Shown piece after piece: positions 26,060-34,463 of a stretch of 55,198 nt of DNA. Below the pieces are notes generated by a model, which made no database searches, was not told the origin of the DNA, and saw only the letters and a list, made by a program, of their open reading frames with translations. The position numbers and the translations under genes are program-made. The DNA comes from an uncultured Prevotellamassilia sp. (GTDB lineage: Bacteria; Bacteroidota; Bacteroidia; Bacteroidales; Bacteroidaceae): assembly GCA_934255485.1 (NCBI GenBank), contig CAKQOG010000015.1, positions 1 through 55,198 on the forward strand, written 5' to 3'. Every line of letters starts with the position of its first letter. Position 1 is the stretch's first letter.

Positions 26060-27748
26060 ATGAAACGCAGTTTACTACTCATACCCCTGTTGGCACTATC
26101 TGCCACAATAGCCCAAGCACAATCGAGTCTTATAGCATCGTGGGCATCAAAAGATGTGCATTATGCACAAGATGAAGCACCCTCTCTGCCACACACATGC
26201 ACCGACACCCTTGTACGGGCATGGCGCGGCGAACGATTGGGGTTAAAGGCTATTGTGCGTAATGCTGGCAATGCCGACCAAACACTCAAGGTGAGACTAA
26301 CCGAATGGAACAAAAACGGCACACGCATTGCAGCTCAACAAGGCGAAGCGCGTTTTATGAACTACGTTGTTACTGACAACTACCAATATTGCGGTTATCA
26401 CCCACAGAACCTTACCACCTACAAGGTGGCAGATGCCATAGACATTGACACGTTACACACTGTTGGTACTATGCAAACCCAACCGGTGTGGTGCACACTC
26501 GAGGTGCCAGAGAAAGCTACACCTGGCATTTACAAAACACAACTGCTCATTAGCCAAGTGCAAAATGGTAAGGAGAAGGTGGTAAAGCGCCTTTCGCTCT
26601 CGGTTGAGGTCTTGGCGCAAACATTGCCACAGCCCAAGGACCAACAGTTCCACGTAGACTTTTGGCAACAACCTTATGCGCTTTCGCGTTGGATGGGCAC
26701 AGAGCGTTGGAGCAAGGCGCACATGGATGCTCTAAAACCTTACCTCAAGCTTTTGGCTCGTAGCGGGCAGAAAGTGGTTTCGGCCATTCTCTTTTATGAA
26801 CCTTGGGGCGACCAAAGCTACGACAAATTCTCGCCCATGGTGCAGACTACTAAACACAAAGATGGCTCTTGGAGCTACGATTACACGGTGTTTGACAAAT
26901 GGGTGGAACTTTGCCAAGAATGCGGCATAGACAAGCAAATCAACTGCTTCTCAATGGTGCCTTGGGACATGTCGTTTCGCTACTACGACGAGGCACAACA
27001 AAGGGATTTCGACTTAAAAACAACAACCAAGAGCGAGAAATACAAGGAGCTATGGACCAACTTCTTGCAACACTTTGCCAAGCATCTTAAAGAAAAAGGA
27101 TGGTTCGACAAAACTTGCATTGCCATGGACGAACGTGGGCTTGACAATATGCTCGATGCCTACCAAATTGCCCAACAAGCCGTGCCAGGCATCAAGATGG
27201 CTCTTGCAGGAACTTACCATCCTGAACTTGTAGACAAACTTTATGACTACTGCATTGGATTTGGCGAAACCTTTTCGCCCGACGAATTGGCTAAGCGCAA
27301 TGCTAAGGGATGGGTATCGACCACCTACACTTGTTGCAGCAACACCGAGCCTAATCTCTTCTCAAATAGTCTGCCTGCCGAGGCTGCCTACTTGCCTATA
27401 CATAGCATAGCCAATGGCTTTGGTGGTTATTTGCATTGGTCGTGGATGAACTGGGACAACCGTTCGCTCACCGACACTCGCTACCGCTTGTTTGCATCGG
27501 GCGATACCTATCTTATTTATCCAGGTGTACGCTCTTCTGTGCGCTACGAGCGTTTTATCGAAGGGGTAGCCATGGCCGAGAAGGTGCGCATATTGCGTCA
27601 ATATTTTAAGGAAAATGGCAACCAAGACAAACTTGAGCAACTCAACACCATGGTCAAAGCCTTTGCTCTACCAGGCATACCACAAGGCCATACTGCCAGC
27701 GAAATGGTGAACCAATTGCAGCAATTTCTTAACCAAACAATAAAGTAA
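26060..27748 (+). CDS. Secreted GH123/DUF4091-like glycoside hydrolase
   Basis: The 562-residue protein starts with a signal peptide (MKRSLLLIPLLALSATIAQAQ), then a beta-sandwich domain (about 30-195) and a TIM barrel (about 200-550) of the DUF4091/GH123 type. Marks are DFWQQPYALSRWMG, VVSAILFYEPWGDQSYDKF, the adjacent Asp-Glu pair in CIAMDERGLDN expected for neighbouring-group catalysis on N-acetyl sugars, and GGYLHWSWMNWDNRSLTDTR. GH123 members are beta-N-acetylgalactosaminidases. DUF4091 relatives are often uncharacterised, so the substrate is inferred. It would act in the periplasm or outside. The FtsB-like gene begins 13 bases after its stop, so the two may be co-transcribed. Confidence 0.85.
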   Translation: MKRSLLLIPLLALSATIAQAQSSLIASWASKDVHYAQDEAPSLPHTCTDTLVRAWRGERLGLKAIVRNAGNADQTLKVRLTEWNKNGTRIAAQQGEARFMNYVVTDNYQYCGYHPQNLTTYKVADAIDIDTLHTVGTMQTQPVWCTLEVPEKATPGIYKTQLLISQVQNGKEKVVKRLSLSVEVLAQTLPQPKDQQFHVDFWQQPYALSRWMGTERWSKAHMDALKPYLKLLARSGQKVVSAILFYEPWGDQSYDKFSPMVQTTKHKDGSWSYDYTVFDKWVELCQECGIDKQINCFSMVPWDMSFRYYDEAQQRDFDLKTTTKSEKYKELWTNFLQHFAKHLKEKGWFDKTCIAMDERGLDNMLDAYQIAQQAVPGIKMALAGTYHPELVDKLYDYCIGFGETFSPDELAKRNAKGWVSTTYTCCSNTEPNLFSNSLPAEAAYLPIHSIANGFGGYLHWSWMNWDNRSLTDTRYRLFASGDTYLIYPGVRSSVRYERFIEGVAMAEKVRILRQYFKENGNQDKLEQLNTMVKAFALPGIPQGHTASEMVNQLQQFLNQTIK

Positions 27749-27761
27749 ACACCAAGCAGTT

Positions 27762-28076
27762 ATGCGAAACAGATTTTATTGCTTTTGTCATGATTTGCTC
27801 CATAAGAAGTATTTGTGGACTATTTTGATATTCATTGTCATTGCTGGGTTTGTAGACTCTAACAGCTTTTGGCATCGCTATCAAATAAAACAGCAAAACG
27901 ATGCTTTGCGTCAAGATATAGCCACATACGAGGCGCAATATAAGGCCGACACGCGCGAACTCAACGACATAGAGCACAACCCCGATGCCGTGGAACGCGT
28001 GGCAAGAGTAAACCTTTATATGAAAACTGCCAACGAAGACGTTTATGTAGTCGAGGGCGATACTTTGCAAGATTAA
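27762..28076 (+). CDS. FtsB/DivIC-family septum formation protein
   Basis: The 104-residue bitopic membrane protein has one transmembrane helix (about 18-36) followed by a coiled coil (YQIKQQNDALRQDIATYEAQY) and the conserved segment NPDAVERVARVNLYMK. This matches FtsB/DivIC, which links FtsL and FtsQ/DivIB in the divisome. The family is short and diverse, and the domain order fits well. Its stop shares one base with the start of the next gene (TAATG at 28074-28078), so the two are translationally coupled. Confidence 0.9.
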   Translation: MRNRFYCFCHDLLHKKYLWTILIFIVIAGFVDSNSFWHRYQIKQQNDALRQDIATYEAQYKADTRELNDIEHNPDAVERVARVNLYMKTANEDVYVVEGDTLQD

Positions 28077-28429
28077 TGAAACAAATTCTCTTTTATATAG
28101 GCGGCATTTTATTGGTGATAGGAGCAGTTATGCCGCTATTTCAGCCCACATTGGCTCCTTGGATATTTGCTTTGGGCGCATTGCTCTTTGCGTCAATGCA
28201 GATAGTTGGTCAGCACTACGAAGGCAGTAACCTCATTATCCGTCGGCTTTATCGCCAACAAATGTTGGGTGCCTTGTTGTTGGTTGTCACTGCTATCATG
28301 ATGTTTATGCAGCTATATGGCATTCCGCCATTTCGCGGCAGTGAATGGAAGATTGCCTTGCTCATAGCCGTATTGCTCGAAACTTATAGCATCTTCCGCA
28401 TTGAACATGAAGAGAAAAAAGAAAAATAA
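28076..28429 (+). CDS. Small four-helix membrane protein of unknown function
   Basis: The 117-residue protein has four hydrophobic segments (about 4-22, 27-42, 62-82 and 93-108) and a charged tail HEEKKEK. I do not recognise a named family. Coupling to the FtsB-like gene by a one-base overlap suggests a shared role at the inner membrane, perhaps in division. A strong terminator follows at 28451-28489. Confidence 0.8.
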   Translation: MKQILFYIGGILLVIGAVMPLFQPTLAPWIFALGALLFASMQIVGQHYEGSNLIIRRLYRQQMLGALLLVVTAIMMFMQLYGIPPFRGSEWKIALLIAVLLETYSIFRIEHEEKKEK

Positions 28430-28450
28430 TACACACGCACATATACAGCA

Positions 28451-28489
28451 AAAAAAGCAACGAGAACCACTTTTTCTCGTTGCTTTTTT
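28451..28489 (+). terminator. Rho-independent terminator after the FtsB-like operon
   Basis: A 15-bp perfect stem (AAAAAAGCAACGAGA at 28451-28465 and its complement at 28475-28489) with a 9-base loop and a T-run built into the right arm. Confidence 0.9.
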
Positions 28490-28563
28490 GTTACGTTATT
28501 CTACCTATACGCCCACTATTCTCTTGTTTTATCATGTAATCAGAGGCTGTTTAATTTAGGGTT

Positions 28564-29430
28564 TTAATGCACATGTTCAAGAGCCTTTATAGTTTCGTCA
28601 TACCCTGCTTGTATGATGCGCTGAGCATGGTGAAAATCAAACACGCCAAAGCGATTAATGGGGATATTAACGGCTATGTCGGGAGGTGTAATTTTTTGTG
28701 CTTGCACTGTGCTGCGTTGTATTTGCAGTTCGAGTGCAGAAGATATTAGGGTCATGTAGTTGCTTGCTGTTGTGTTGGGTAGTAGCGAAGATAGTATGCG
28801 GTCTACCGAGAGTTTGCTTTGCGACTCCAACAGTTTTTTCTGCGCCAATATCTTCTCTTGTTGCACCTTAATGCTCGAAGGTGCGCTCACGTTGATGCTT
28901 ACTAAGAGGTCGTAGCCAACGCCTTTGGGTATACGATTGAGCGGCAACGGATTAACGATGCCCCCATCTATCAGCACGTGTTGGGCTATTTTGATGGGTT
29001 TAAACACCGAGGGGATAGATATTGACGAGCGTATAGCGCGATACAAACTGCCTTTTGAAAACACCACCTCGCGCTGTGTGGTAAGGTCAGCAGCAATGGC
29101 TCTAAACGGAATGGGCAATGCCTCGATAGTGGTGTCGGGCACAATGTTTTTAAGTCTATCTATCACCTTTTGCCCTTTCAGCACATAGTTCTTACTGAGT
29201 GATATGTCGAGCATCCTCACCACATCGCTCTGCCTCAATGAGCAAAACCACTCTTTGGCCTCATCGAGTTTGCCAGCACAATAAATACCTCCAACGAGTG
29301 CTCCCATTGACGCACCAACCACGCAAGTTATGTTGTAACCACGCTCTTTAAGCGCTTCAATAGCGCCAATATGGGCATAGCCACGTGCACCTCCACTTGA
29401 TAACACAAGAGCTACGTTTTTTTGGCTCAT
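28564..29430 (-). CDS. Patatin-like phospholipase
   Basis: The 288-residue protein is a patatin-fold lipid acyl hydrolase: oxyanion loop GGARG (13-17), nucleophile Ser41 in GASMG and the catalytic Asp in LIDGGIVNPLP. It resembles the RssA/YchK group of cytoplasmic bacterial patatins, although DVVRMLDISLSKNYVLKG and the C-terminal part are typical of Bacteroidetes forms. The start is set at MSQKNVALVLSSGG (29430); the open frame continues 28 codons upstream with a hydrophobic stretch, but that runs into the upstream leader. The lipid substrate is unknown. No partner is adjacent. Confidence 0.9.
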   Translation of the reverse strand: MSQKNVALVLSSGGARGYAHIGAIEALKERGYNITCVVGASMGALVGGIYCAGKLDEAKEWFCSLRQSDVVRMLDISLSKNYVLKGQKVIDRLKNIVPDTTIEALPIPFRAIAADLTTQREVVFSKGSLYRAIRSSISIPSVFKPIKIAQHVLIDGGIVNPLPLNRIPKGVGYDLLVSINVSAPSSIKVQQEKILAQKKLLESQSKLSVDRILSSLLPNTTASNYMTLISSALELQIQRSTVQAQKITPPDIAVNIPINRFGVFDFHHAQRIIQAGYDETIKALEHVH

Positions 29431-29473
29431 AAGGTCGTTTGTTTTTGTTTTGAAAATGAATGCGAATATAATA

Positions 29474-29521
29474 AAAGCGTTTGAACTGAAGAAATAATAT
29501 TCTACATCGTTCAAACGCTTT
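29474..29521 (-). terminator. Rho-independent terminator of the M6 protease gene
   Basis: Arms AAAGCGTTTGAAC (29474-29486) and its exact complement (29509-29521) form a 13-bp stem. On the minus strand it comes 25 bases after the protease stop and is followed by TTATTATATT. Confidence 0.8.
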
Positions 29522-29545
29522 GTTATAATGAATACACTAAACAGA

Positions 29546-31387
29546 CTATTTTATTACCTTGCGTCCACCAGTGATGTAAACACCACTTTGAGCATTTTGC
29601 AACGACTCTATACGGCGGCCATTGAGGTCGAACACAGCGGTATTAGCCGCAGGTTGCACCTTATTCGTGGCATTAATACCTGTGGTGATACTCTCGTCAA
29701 GATAGCTAAAGGTTATACGTCCATCAGCCGTTTGTGCCACGTTGTAGATAGGGCGTGACAAGTAGCCCTTTGTGCCACTATAAAGTGTGGCTGCAGGAGC
29801 TGTGGCATCGGTAAACGACGTATAGTTATTCAGCCCACCATAGAGGTCTGACTTAAACTGATTAAAAAACTCGTTGAACGATATGCCATTTGCCACATAG
29901 CCTTGACGCGCATTGTCGGCAGGCACATAAACGTAACGGAAGTGGTTGCCATCAACGTTTACACGGTTAGCAAGCCACGACGATGAATTATAATCAACGT
30001 GAGTTACAAACATACCGCTACCCATTCGGGTGGTGAGCCAAGTATTCTTTTGCTTGTTTTCGAGCAGATAATATTCTTTGCTATTCTCGGGGTTACGAAT
30101 AACGTAAGCTCTTGCCTCGCCATCTGCCTCGTCGCTTGCAAGAGGGGCAAGCGTAAACACTTGTGCAGGTTCGTTGGTGATATCTTTCACCTTGAGCCAA
30201 CCCATATAGCTACGCTCGTAGGCGGTATATTCCACAGGGCGATAGCCGTTTTGATAATACTGTCCATAGTCCATAATGTCCCAATAGCTCATGGGAGGGT
30301 TGGATGTAGAGGCTGATGTGTCGTAAAAGTCGGGCAAACCTATAGCGTGGCTAAACTCGTGAGCAAACAAACCGATACCATCGATGCTTGTCCCAATAAT
30401 ATCGTTTTTACCACTTCCGTATGATTGCATCAACTCGTTAAACACAAGGTACGATTGCACCTTGCTCTGCCCACCATTTACGGTAAAAGTGCTCTGCGAG
30501 AACTTGGCCCAGAGATAGTTTGTATTGCCATCTTCAAACGATGATTGTTGTCCCGGACCTGCAAACATCAGTGCCACCAATGGGATATTGGTAGTGCCAT
30601 CATTGCGAAATTCGCTAAAATCTACGCTTTTCGAAGCCTCGGTTAGAGCGTCGCGTACAAAGGCCAATCCATTGGGGTCGATGCTTCCGCTTGCCGAATC
30701 CTTGCCGTAATATACATATCCCTTAGGCACTGTAACGTGGGCCACTACCTTAAACGTTGGCGAGAACATACCGCGGCTTTGTGCCACAAAATAGTCGCGC
30801 ACCGAGCCGCGCGAACCAGGCTCATCGCAGTAACCCTCTTCGTTTAAGAAGCGTGTAACCTTTTCAGTAGTAATTGTATCTTGAAAGGCACGATCGGCAA
30901 AATCGACCATCACAACTGGTATTACAGGGGCTCCCACACTCTTTACTATACCCAATGCCGACTTTCCATACTCGCCCAAGCCGTCAGCGGTAGAGGTATT
31001 GATAGAGCGTGTATGCACATACTGCTTAAGAGCCTTTTGCTTGCTCACAACGTCTTGTTTGAGTATACGCTCGGCTTGTTGCTTAGTGAGCGAGCCTGCT
31101 GCATAAGCAGCTGTAGTTTTTTCGAGTGGACTCAAAGCGAGTTTCTGCGAAGGCTTTAGTCCGTTGCCATCGGCCTCAGCATAATAATAGTGACCATCGG
31201 CTGCAGGCAATACTGCATGTCCGTCGCTTGTAAAGTAAACTGTGTACTCGCCATTGGCTACAGAGCTAATGGTGAGGCGTTGCCCATTGGGTTGTTGGTG
31301 CACAAAGGTGCGACGAACGGGAAATGAGGCATAAGCCATTGAGTTTAAGCCCATTGCAAGAGCTAAAAAGAGGTAAAGTTTTTTCAT
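29546..31387 (-). CDS. Secreted M6-family metalloprotease with C-terminal sorting tail
   Basis: The 613-residue protein has a signal peptide (YLFLALAMGLNSMAYA), a propeptide-like region, and an M6 (immune inhibitor A-like) peptidase domain with the zinc site H343EFSHAIGLPD (H343, H347 and D353 as ligands, E344 as base). The family motif around YWDIMDYGQYY supplies the Met-turn (MDYG). A beta-sandwich region follows, and the last 40 residues (NTAVFDLNGRRIESLQNAQSGVYIT ending GRKVIK) form a short sorting tail of the type IX secretion kind. It would degrade proteins outside the cell. It is monocistronic, with its own terminator. Confidence 0.92.
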   Translation of the reverse strand: MKKLYLFLALAMGLNSMAYASFPVRRTFVHQQPNGQRLTISSVANGEYTVYFTSDGHAVLPAADGHYYYAEADGNGLKPSQKLALSPLEKTTAAYAAGSLTKQQAERILKQDVVSKQKALKQYVHTRSINTSTADGLGEYGKSALGIVKSVGAPVIPVVMVDFADRAFQDTITTEKVTRFLNEEGYCDEPGSRGSVRDYFVAQSRGMFSPTFKVVAHVTVPKGYVYYGKDSASGSIDPNGLAFVRDALTEASKSVDFSEFRNDGTTNIPLVALMFAGPGQQSSFEDGNTNYLWAKFSQSTFTVNGGQSKVQSYLVFNELMQSYGSGKNDIIGTSIDGIGLFAHEFSHAIGLPDFYDTSASTSNPPMSYWDIMDYGQYYQNGYRPVEYTAYERSYMGWLKVKDITNEPAQVFTLAPLASDEADGEARAYVIRNPENSKEYYLLENKQKNTWLTTRMGSGMFVTHVDYNSSSWLANRVNVDGNHFRYVYVPADNARQGYVANGISFNEFFNQFKSDLYGGLNNYTSFTDATAPAATLYSGTKGYLSRPIYNVAQTADGRITFSYLDESITTGINATNKVQPAANTAVFDLNGRRIESLQNAQSGVYITGGRKVIK

Positions 31388-31435
31388 ATATATATTGGGT
31401 AACTTTTTGTCTTTATTTTTTATTACTATGCTCTA

Positions 31436-31897
31436 TTAGGCAATGCGTTCTACCACTACCAACGCCTCGTTTACCATTACAACACGTATGGGAGTATTAG
31501 CATCAATAAACTCGCCCGACGACTTCACCTCTACCTGTTTGCCCCCTATCTCTGCATTGCCAACAAGCGCCAAACGAGTGAGCGAATGGCCTGTGTCGCC
31601 AACTTTTACCGACAATTGTTCTTGGGTAGCATTAGTTGATTTGATAGCGGCTTTAAGGCTTAAGCGCTCTACTGAGCGCGAGTGTGCCACTGTATAAAGC
31701 ATGATACATAAAATTGCAACAGCCACTACAACAGCCACTACTGTCCATAGGGCGCCATACTGGTTGTAGATAAATATTGCATCGAGCACAGCACACACTA
31801 TAGCCGCAATGCCTGCAATGCCAAAACCTGGTAATACAAAAATTTCGAGCAGTCCGAGCAATATAGCTAAGAGTGCAACAATAAGGATTGTAGCCAT
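31436..31897 (-). CDS. NfeD-like membrane protein
   Basis: The 153-residue protein has three closely packed transmembrane helices (about 2-20, 26-42 and 48-68), then a small OB-fold NfeD domain (LSVKVGDTGHSLTRLALVGNAEIGGKQVEVKSSGEFI, then IRVVMVNEALVVVERI). It is the short NfeD form that often accompanies a stomatin/flotillin partner; none is adjacent here. I start it at MATILIVALLA because the longer frame overlaps the 3' end of rsgA. It sits 19 bases downstream of rsgA, so it may be part of that transcript. Confidence 0.88.
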   Translation of the reverse strand: MATILIVALLAILLGLLEIFVLPGFGIAGIAAIVCAVLDAIFIYNQYGALWTVVAVVVAVAILCIMLYTVAHSRSVERLSLKAAIKSTNATQEQLSVKVGDTGHSLTRLALVGNAEIGGKQVEVKSSGEFIDANTPIRVVMVNEALVVVERIA

Positions 31898-31916
31898 GAT
31901 ATTAAGTGATATATGG

Positions 31917-32867
31917 TTAATAGGCAGCACGATATTTGCCCTCGTCTTTATCCTCCATCATCGACAGATAAGAGGCATAGCGCGAAGGAGCAAGTTGGTG
32001 ATCTTCGAGTGCGCGAAGCACAGCGCAACCAGGCTCGTGTGTGTGTGTACAATTAGAGAAACGGCAGTCTGCCGATATGCTAAAGATGTCGCGAAAATAG
32101 TGTGCCACCTCTTCGGGCTCCATGTTGAATGTGCCAAATCCCTTCACACCAGGTATGTCGATAAGTGCCCCTTTGTGGTTGGGCAGTTCAAAGAGTTCGC
32201 TAAAAGTAGTGGTGTGCATACCTGTTCCGTGAGCATCAGATATATGGGCTGTACGCACATGGGCATCGGGTATTAAGAGGTTGAGCAAGGTTGATTTTCC
32301 TACGCCCGAATGTCCTGCCAAGAGGGTTGTTTTGTTGGCAAGTTCAGTGCGTAGTTCATCTATGCCCGTAGCTTTTAGTGCCGATATTCTAAAGCACTTG
32401 TAGCCAATGTTGGTGTAGAGTGCCTGCCAGTAATCGAGGGTTTGTTGCTCTGTGTCTGAAAGGTCGTCTACCTTGTTAAAGGCTATGCATACAGGCACTC
32501 TGTAAGCCTCTGCCGATGCTAAAAAGCGGTCGATAAAGGTGGTGGTTGTTTCGGGGCGTGCTATGGTAACAATGAGCAATGCCATATCAACGTTTGCCGC
32601 CAATATGTGGCTTTGTTTCGACAGGTTTGAGGCTTTGCGAATGATGTAGTTGCGTCGTTCGTCAATCTCGGTTATGAAAGCTGTGTCGGTGTCGCCACTC
32701 TCATTGCTTTGCAACTTAATGGTTACCCCATCGCCCACTGCTACGGGATTGGTAGAACGTATGCCGCGAAGTCTAAAGTTGCCTTTCACCTTGCATTCCA
32801 CCAACTGTCCGTCGTCGGTACGCACCATGTACCAACTGCCTGTGCTCTTTATAACTTTTCCGTGCAA
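31917..32867 (-). CDS. rsgA: Ribosome small-subunit GTPase RsgA
   Basis: RsgA (YjeQ) is a circularly permuted GTPase that helps late 30S assembly. The 316-residue protein has an N-terminal OB fold (KGNFRLRG), the G4-like FNKVDD, the P-loop GHSGVGKST, the switch region TGMHTTTF, DIPGVKGFG, and a C-terminal zinc module CRFSNCTHTHEPGC. Order G4-G1-G3 shows the permutation. Length is normal. Frr lies 127 bases upstream, on the same strand. Confidence 0.97.
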   Translation of the reverse strand: MHGKVIKSTGSWYMVRTDDGQLVECKVKGNFRLRGIRSTNPVAVGDGVTIKLQSNESGDTDTAFITEIDERRNYIIRKASNLSKQSHILAANVDMALLIVTIARPETTTTFIDRFLASAEAYRVPVCIAFNKVDDLSDTEQQTLDYWQALYTNIGYKCFRISALKATGIDELRTELANKTTLLAGHSGVGKSTLLNLLIPDAHVRTAHISDAHGTGMHTTTFSELFELPNHKGALIDIPGVKGFGTFNMEPEEVAHYFRDIFSISADCRFSNCTHTHEPGCAVLRALEDHQLAPSRYASYLSMMEDKDEGKYRAAY

Positions 32868-32994
32868 ATGTGTAGGTAGTATTTAAAGATTAAGAGGGAG
32901 CGTAATGACGAAATCATACAATATTTCCTCATCCTCTCCCCTATTACTATGATGTTAGCACAATGGGGCAAAGCATATTTGCCCCATTGGTGGC

Positions 32995-33555
32995 TTACAC
33001 AGTCATAATTTCTTTGTTCTTTGCAGCCAATGTTTCCTCAATAAGTTTCATCTTCTTATCGTGGATTTTCTGCAAGTCGTTTTCAGCATCTTTCTCTACA
33101 TCTTCAGACAAGCCGTCCTTGATAGCCTTCTTGAGTTTTTCGATACCATCGCGACGAGCGTTGCGTATAGCCACCTTAGCTTCTTCGGCCTCTTTAGAGC
33201 ATTGTTTGGTGAGTTGCTTACGTCGGTCCTCAGTAAGGGGTGGAATGCCCAAGCGGATTACTTCGCCATTATTTTCGGGCATAATGCCGATAGTAGAGTC
33301 GATAATGGCTTTTTCTATCACACGAAACATTTGCTTGTCCCAAGGCTTAATAGCAATGGTACGAGCATCGGGAGTGGTGATAGCAGCCACATTGTTGATG
33401 GGCACCATTGAGCCGTATGAATTGACGCGAAGGTCGTCTAGAATATGTACATTTGCCTTACCGGCACGAATTTGCGCAAGTGTATCTTCGAGGTGAAGCA
33501 CACTCATGTCCATTTTTTCCTCGCAGTCGCTGAGGCATTTTTTTACGTCGAGCAT
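32995..33555 (-). CDS. frr: Ribosome recycling factor
   Basis: The 186-residue protein works with EF-G to split ribosomes after termination. The family pattern is complete: MSVLHLEDTLAQIRAGKANVHILDDL, VNSYGSMVPINNVAAI, PDARTIAIKPWD, GEVIRLGIPPLTEDRRKQL and a helical hinge ending in AAKNKEIMTV. The usual neighbour pyrH is absent; here frr is followed by rsgA and nfeD. A promoter-hairpin module at 33733-33808 lies about 180 bases upstream. Confidence 0.98.
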   Translation of the reverse strand: MLDVKKCLSDCEEKMDMSVLHLEDTLAQIRAGKANVHILDDLRVNSYGSMVPINNVAAITTPDARTIAIKPWDKQMFRVIEKAIIDSTIGIMPENNGEVIRLGIPPLTEDRRKQLTKQCSKEAEEAKVAIRNARRDGIEKLKKAIKDGLSEDVEKDAENDLQKIHDKKMKLIEETLAAKNKEIMTV

Positions 33556-33679
33556 ATATTAAAATAAGTGTTGATAAAGGTTTTACTTGGGGTTAATAAA
33601 ATTGCATTGGCTTTTGTTAGATAATAGTCTATCTTAAGTAGGTGTTCAAAATTATTTTTGAATATTATGCGTCGAAGGT

Positions 33680-33699
33680 GGGCTGAAAGCCCCAAAGAC
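33680..33699 (+). repeat. Fragment of the large palindromic element
   Basis: GGGCTGAAAGCCCCAAAGAC matches the outer arm of the element at 41051-41254 with one mismatch. It appears to be a decayed copy. Confidence 0.55.
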
Positions 33700-33732
33700 C
33701 TCTTTCTAATTTATTTTGTTCACTTACTTATA

Positions 33733-33808
33733 CAAAAATTGTGCAAGGCTCAGCAGAACAAAACTGGCTTTAGTTTTGCTGAGTCGATACCTATTTTATG
33801 CAAAGATA
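33733..33808 (-). promoter_or_regulatory. Promoter-hairpin module upstream of frr
   Basis: Read on the minus strand: TATCTTTG (33801-33808), the string CATAAAATAGG, a hairpin (CTCAGC... arms at 33749-33765 and 33772-33783), then CCTTGCACAATTTTTG. The same order occurs before the glucosaminidase gene and nusB. The first box is a perfect -7 element; the second is one base off. Confidence 0.6.
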
Positions 33809-33888
33809 CAATAAAAAAAGATATGATGAAAGTTGATGATAAACAGAAGTTTTGCAAACAACGATAATTTATGCTTAATTTCTAAAGC

Positions 33889-33966
33889 TTCGGATTTAGA
33901 CAAAGTGGGGAAAGTCCATTCTAAATCCGAAAATTGAGTTATATATACTCAAGTTTCGGATTTAGA
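33889..33966. repeat. Three copies of TTCGGATTTAGA, one inverted
   Basis: Direct at 33889-33900, inverted at 33920-33931, direct at 33955-33966. The first two can pair as a 12-bp hairpin with a 19-base loop, the last two with 23. Alternative pairing could give two exclusive structures. Confidence 0.65.
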
Positions 33967-34353
33967 GTTTAAGGCTGGGTTTATCGCATAAAAAAGGCTT
34001 TGAGTATTTCCGTATATCACGGAAAATGAGTAACTTAGATGTGATAAAAAAACAATACTCAAAATTCATATGATTTACCCGCCCCCCAATTAGGCAGATA
34101 AATTGCAGTTTAGCAAGCACGGCTCGTTACAGAGCCGCCAATACCAATAATATATTCATGACAAAACTCATCTCCATGGTTTTCATTGTTGATGTAGGTA
34201 TACTTCTCCACCATTGGTCCAGAGATACCACCCTATTTCGTATTTTATAATTGTAAAACACGATTTCGTGGTTTTTATCTCCCGAAATCGTATAAATCTT
34301 AATGCCATTTTATAAAAATAGGTATATAGACGGTTTATAGAGAAATTATTGTT

Positions 34354-34430
34354 TACTTTTGCATAAAATAGGTTGCAGTTCAGCAATACGAAAACAAGTT
34401 TTCTATTGCCCTCGTCTTGCACTATCTCTA
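34354..34430 (+). promoter_or_regulatory. Promoter-hairpin module upstream of the glucosaminidase gene
   Basis: TACTTTTG (34354-34361), CATAAAATAGG, a hairpin GCAATACGAAAAC / GTTTTCTATTGC (34383-34395 and 34398-34409, one bulge), then CTTGCACTATCTCTA. The order equals that before frr and nusB. The first box fits TAnnTTTG; the second is degenerate. Confidence 0.6.
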
Positions 34431-34463
34431 TCATAAAGACCACACACTGAAGAAGTTTTAAGA

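Larger units (their letters stand above)
33556..34463. other. Intergenic region of about 900 bases between frr and the glucosaminidase gene
   Basis: No gene is supported. It holds the frr promoter-hairpin (33733-33808), a 20-base relic of the large palindrome found at 41051-41254 (33680-33699), three copies of TTCGGATTTAGA (33889-33966), a six-base hairpin CGGCTC/GAGCCG at 34120-34137 and the promoter-hairpin of the next gene (34354-34430). The stretch 33970-34110 contains a possible hairpin near TTCCGTATATCACGGAA and nothing else I can name. Confidence 0.7.

Noticed and set aside
33658..33867. 69-codon plus-strand open frame upstream of frr
   Set aside because: It runs through the palindrome relic and the frr promoter-hairpin; it is a by-product of repeats.
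34183..34443. 86-codon minus-strand open frame before the glucosaminidase gene
   Set aside because: It overlaps the promoter-hairpin module, has no recognisable domain and has unlikely composition.
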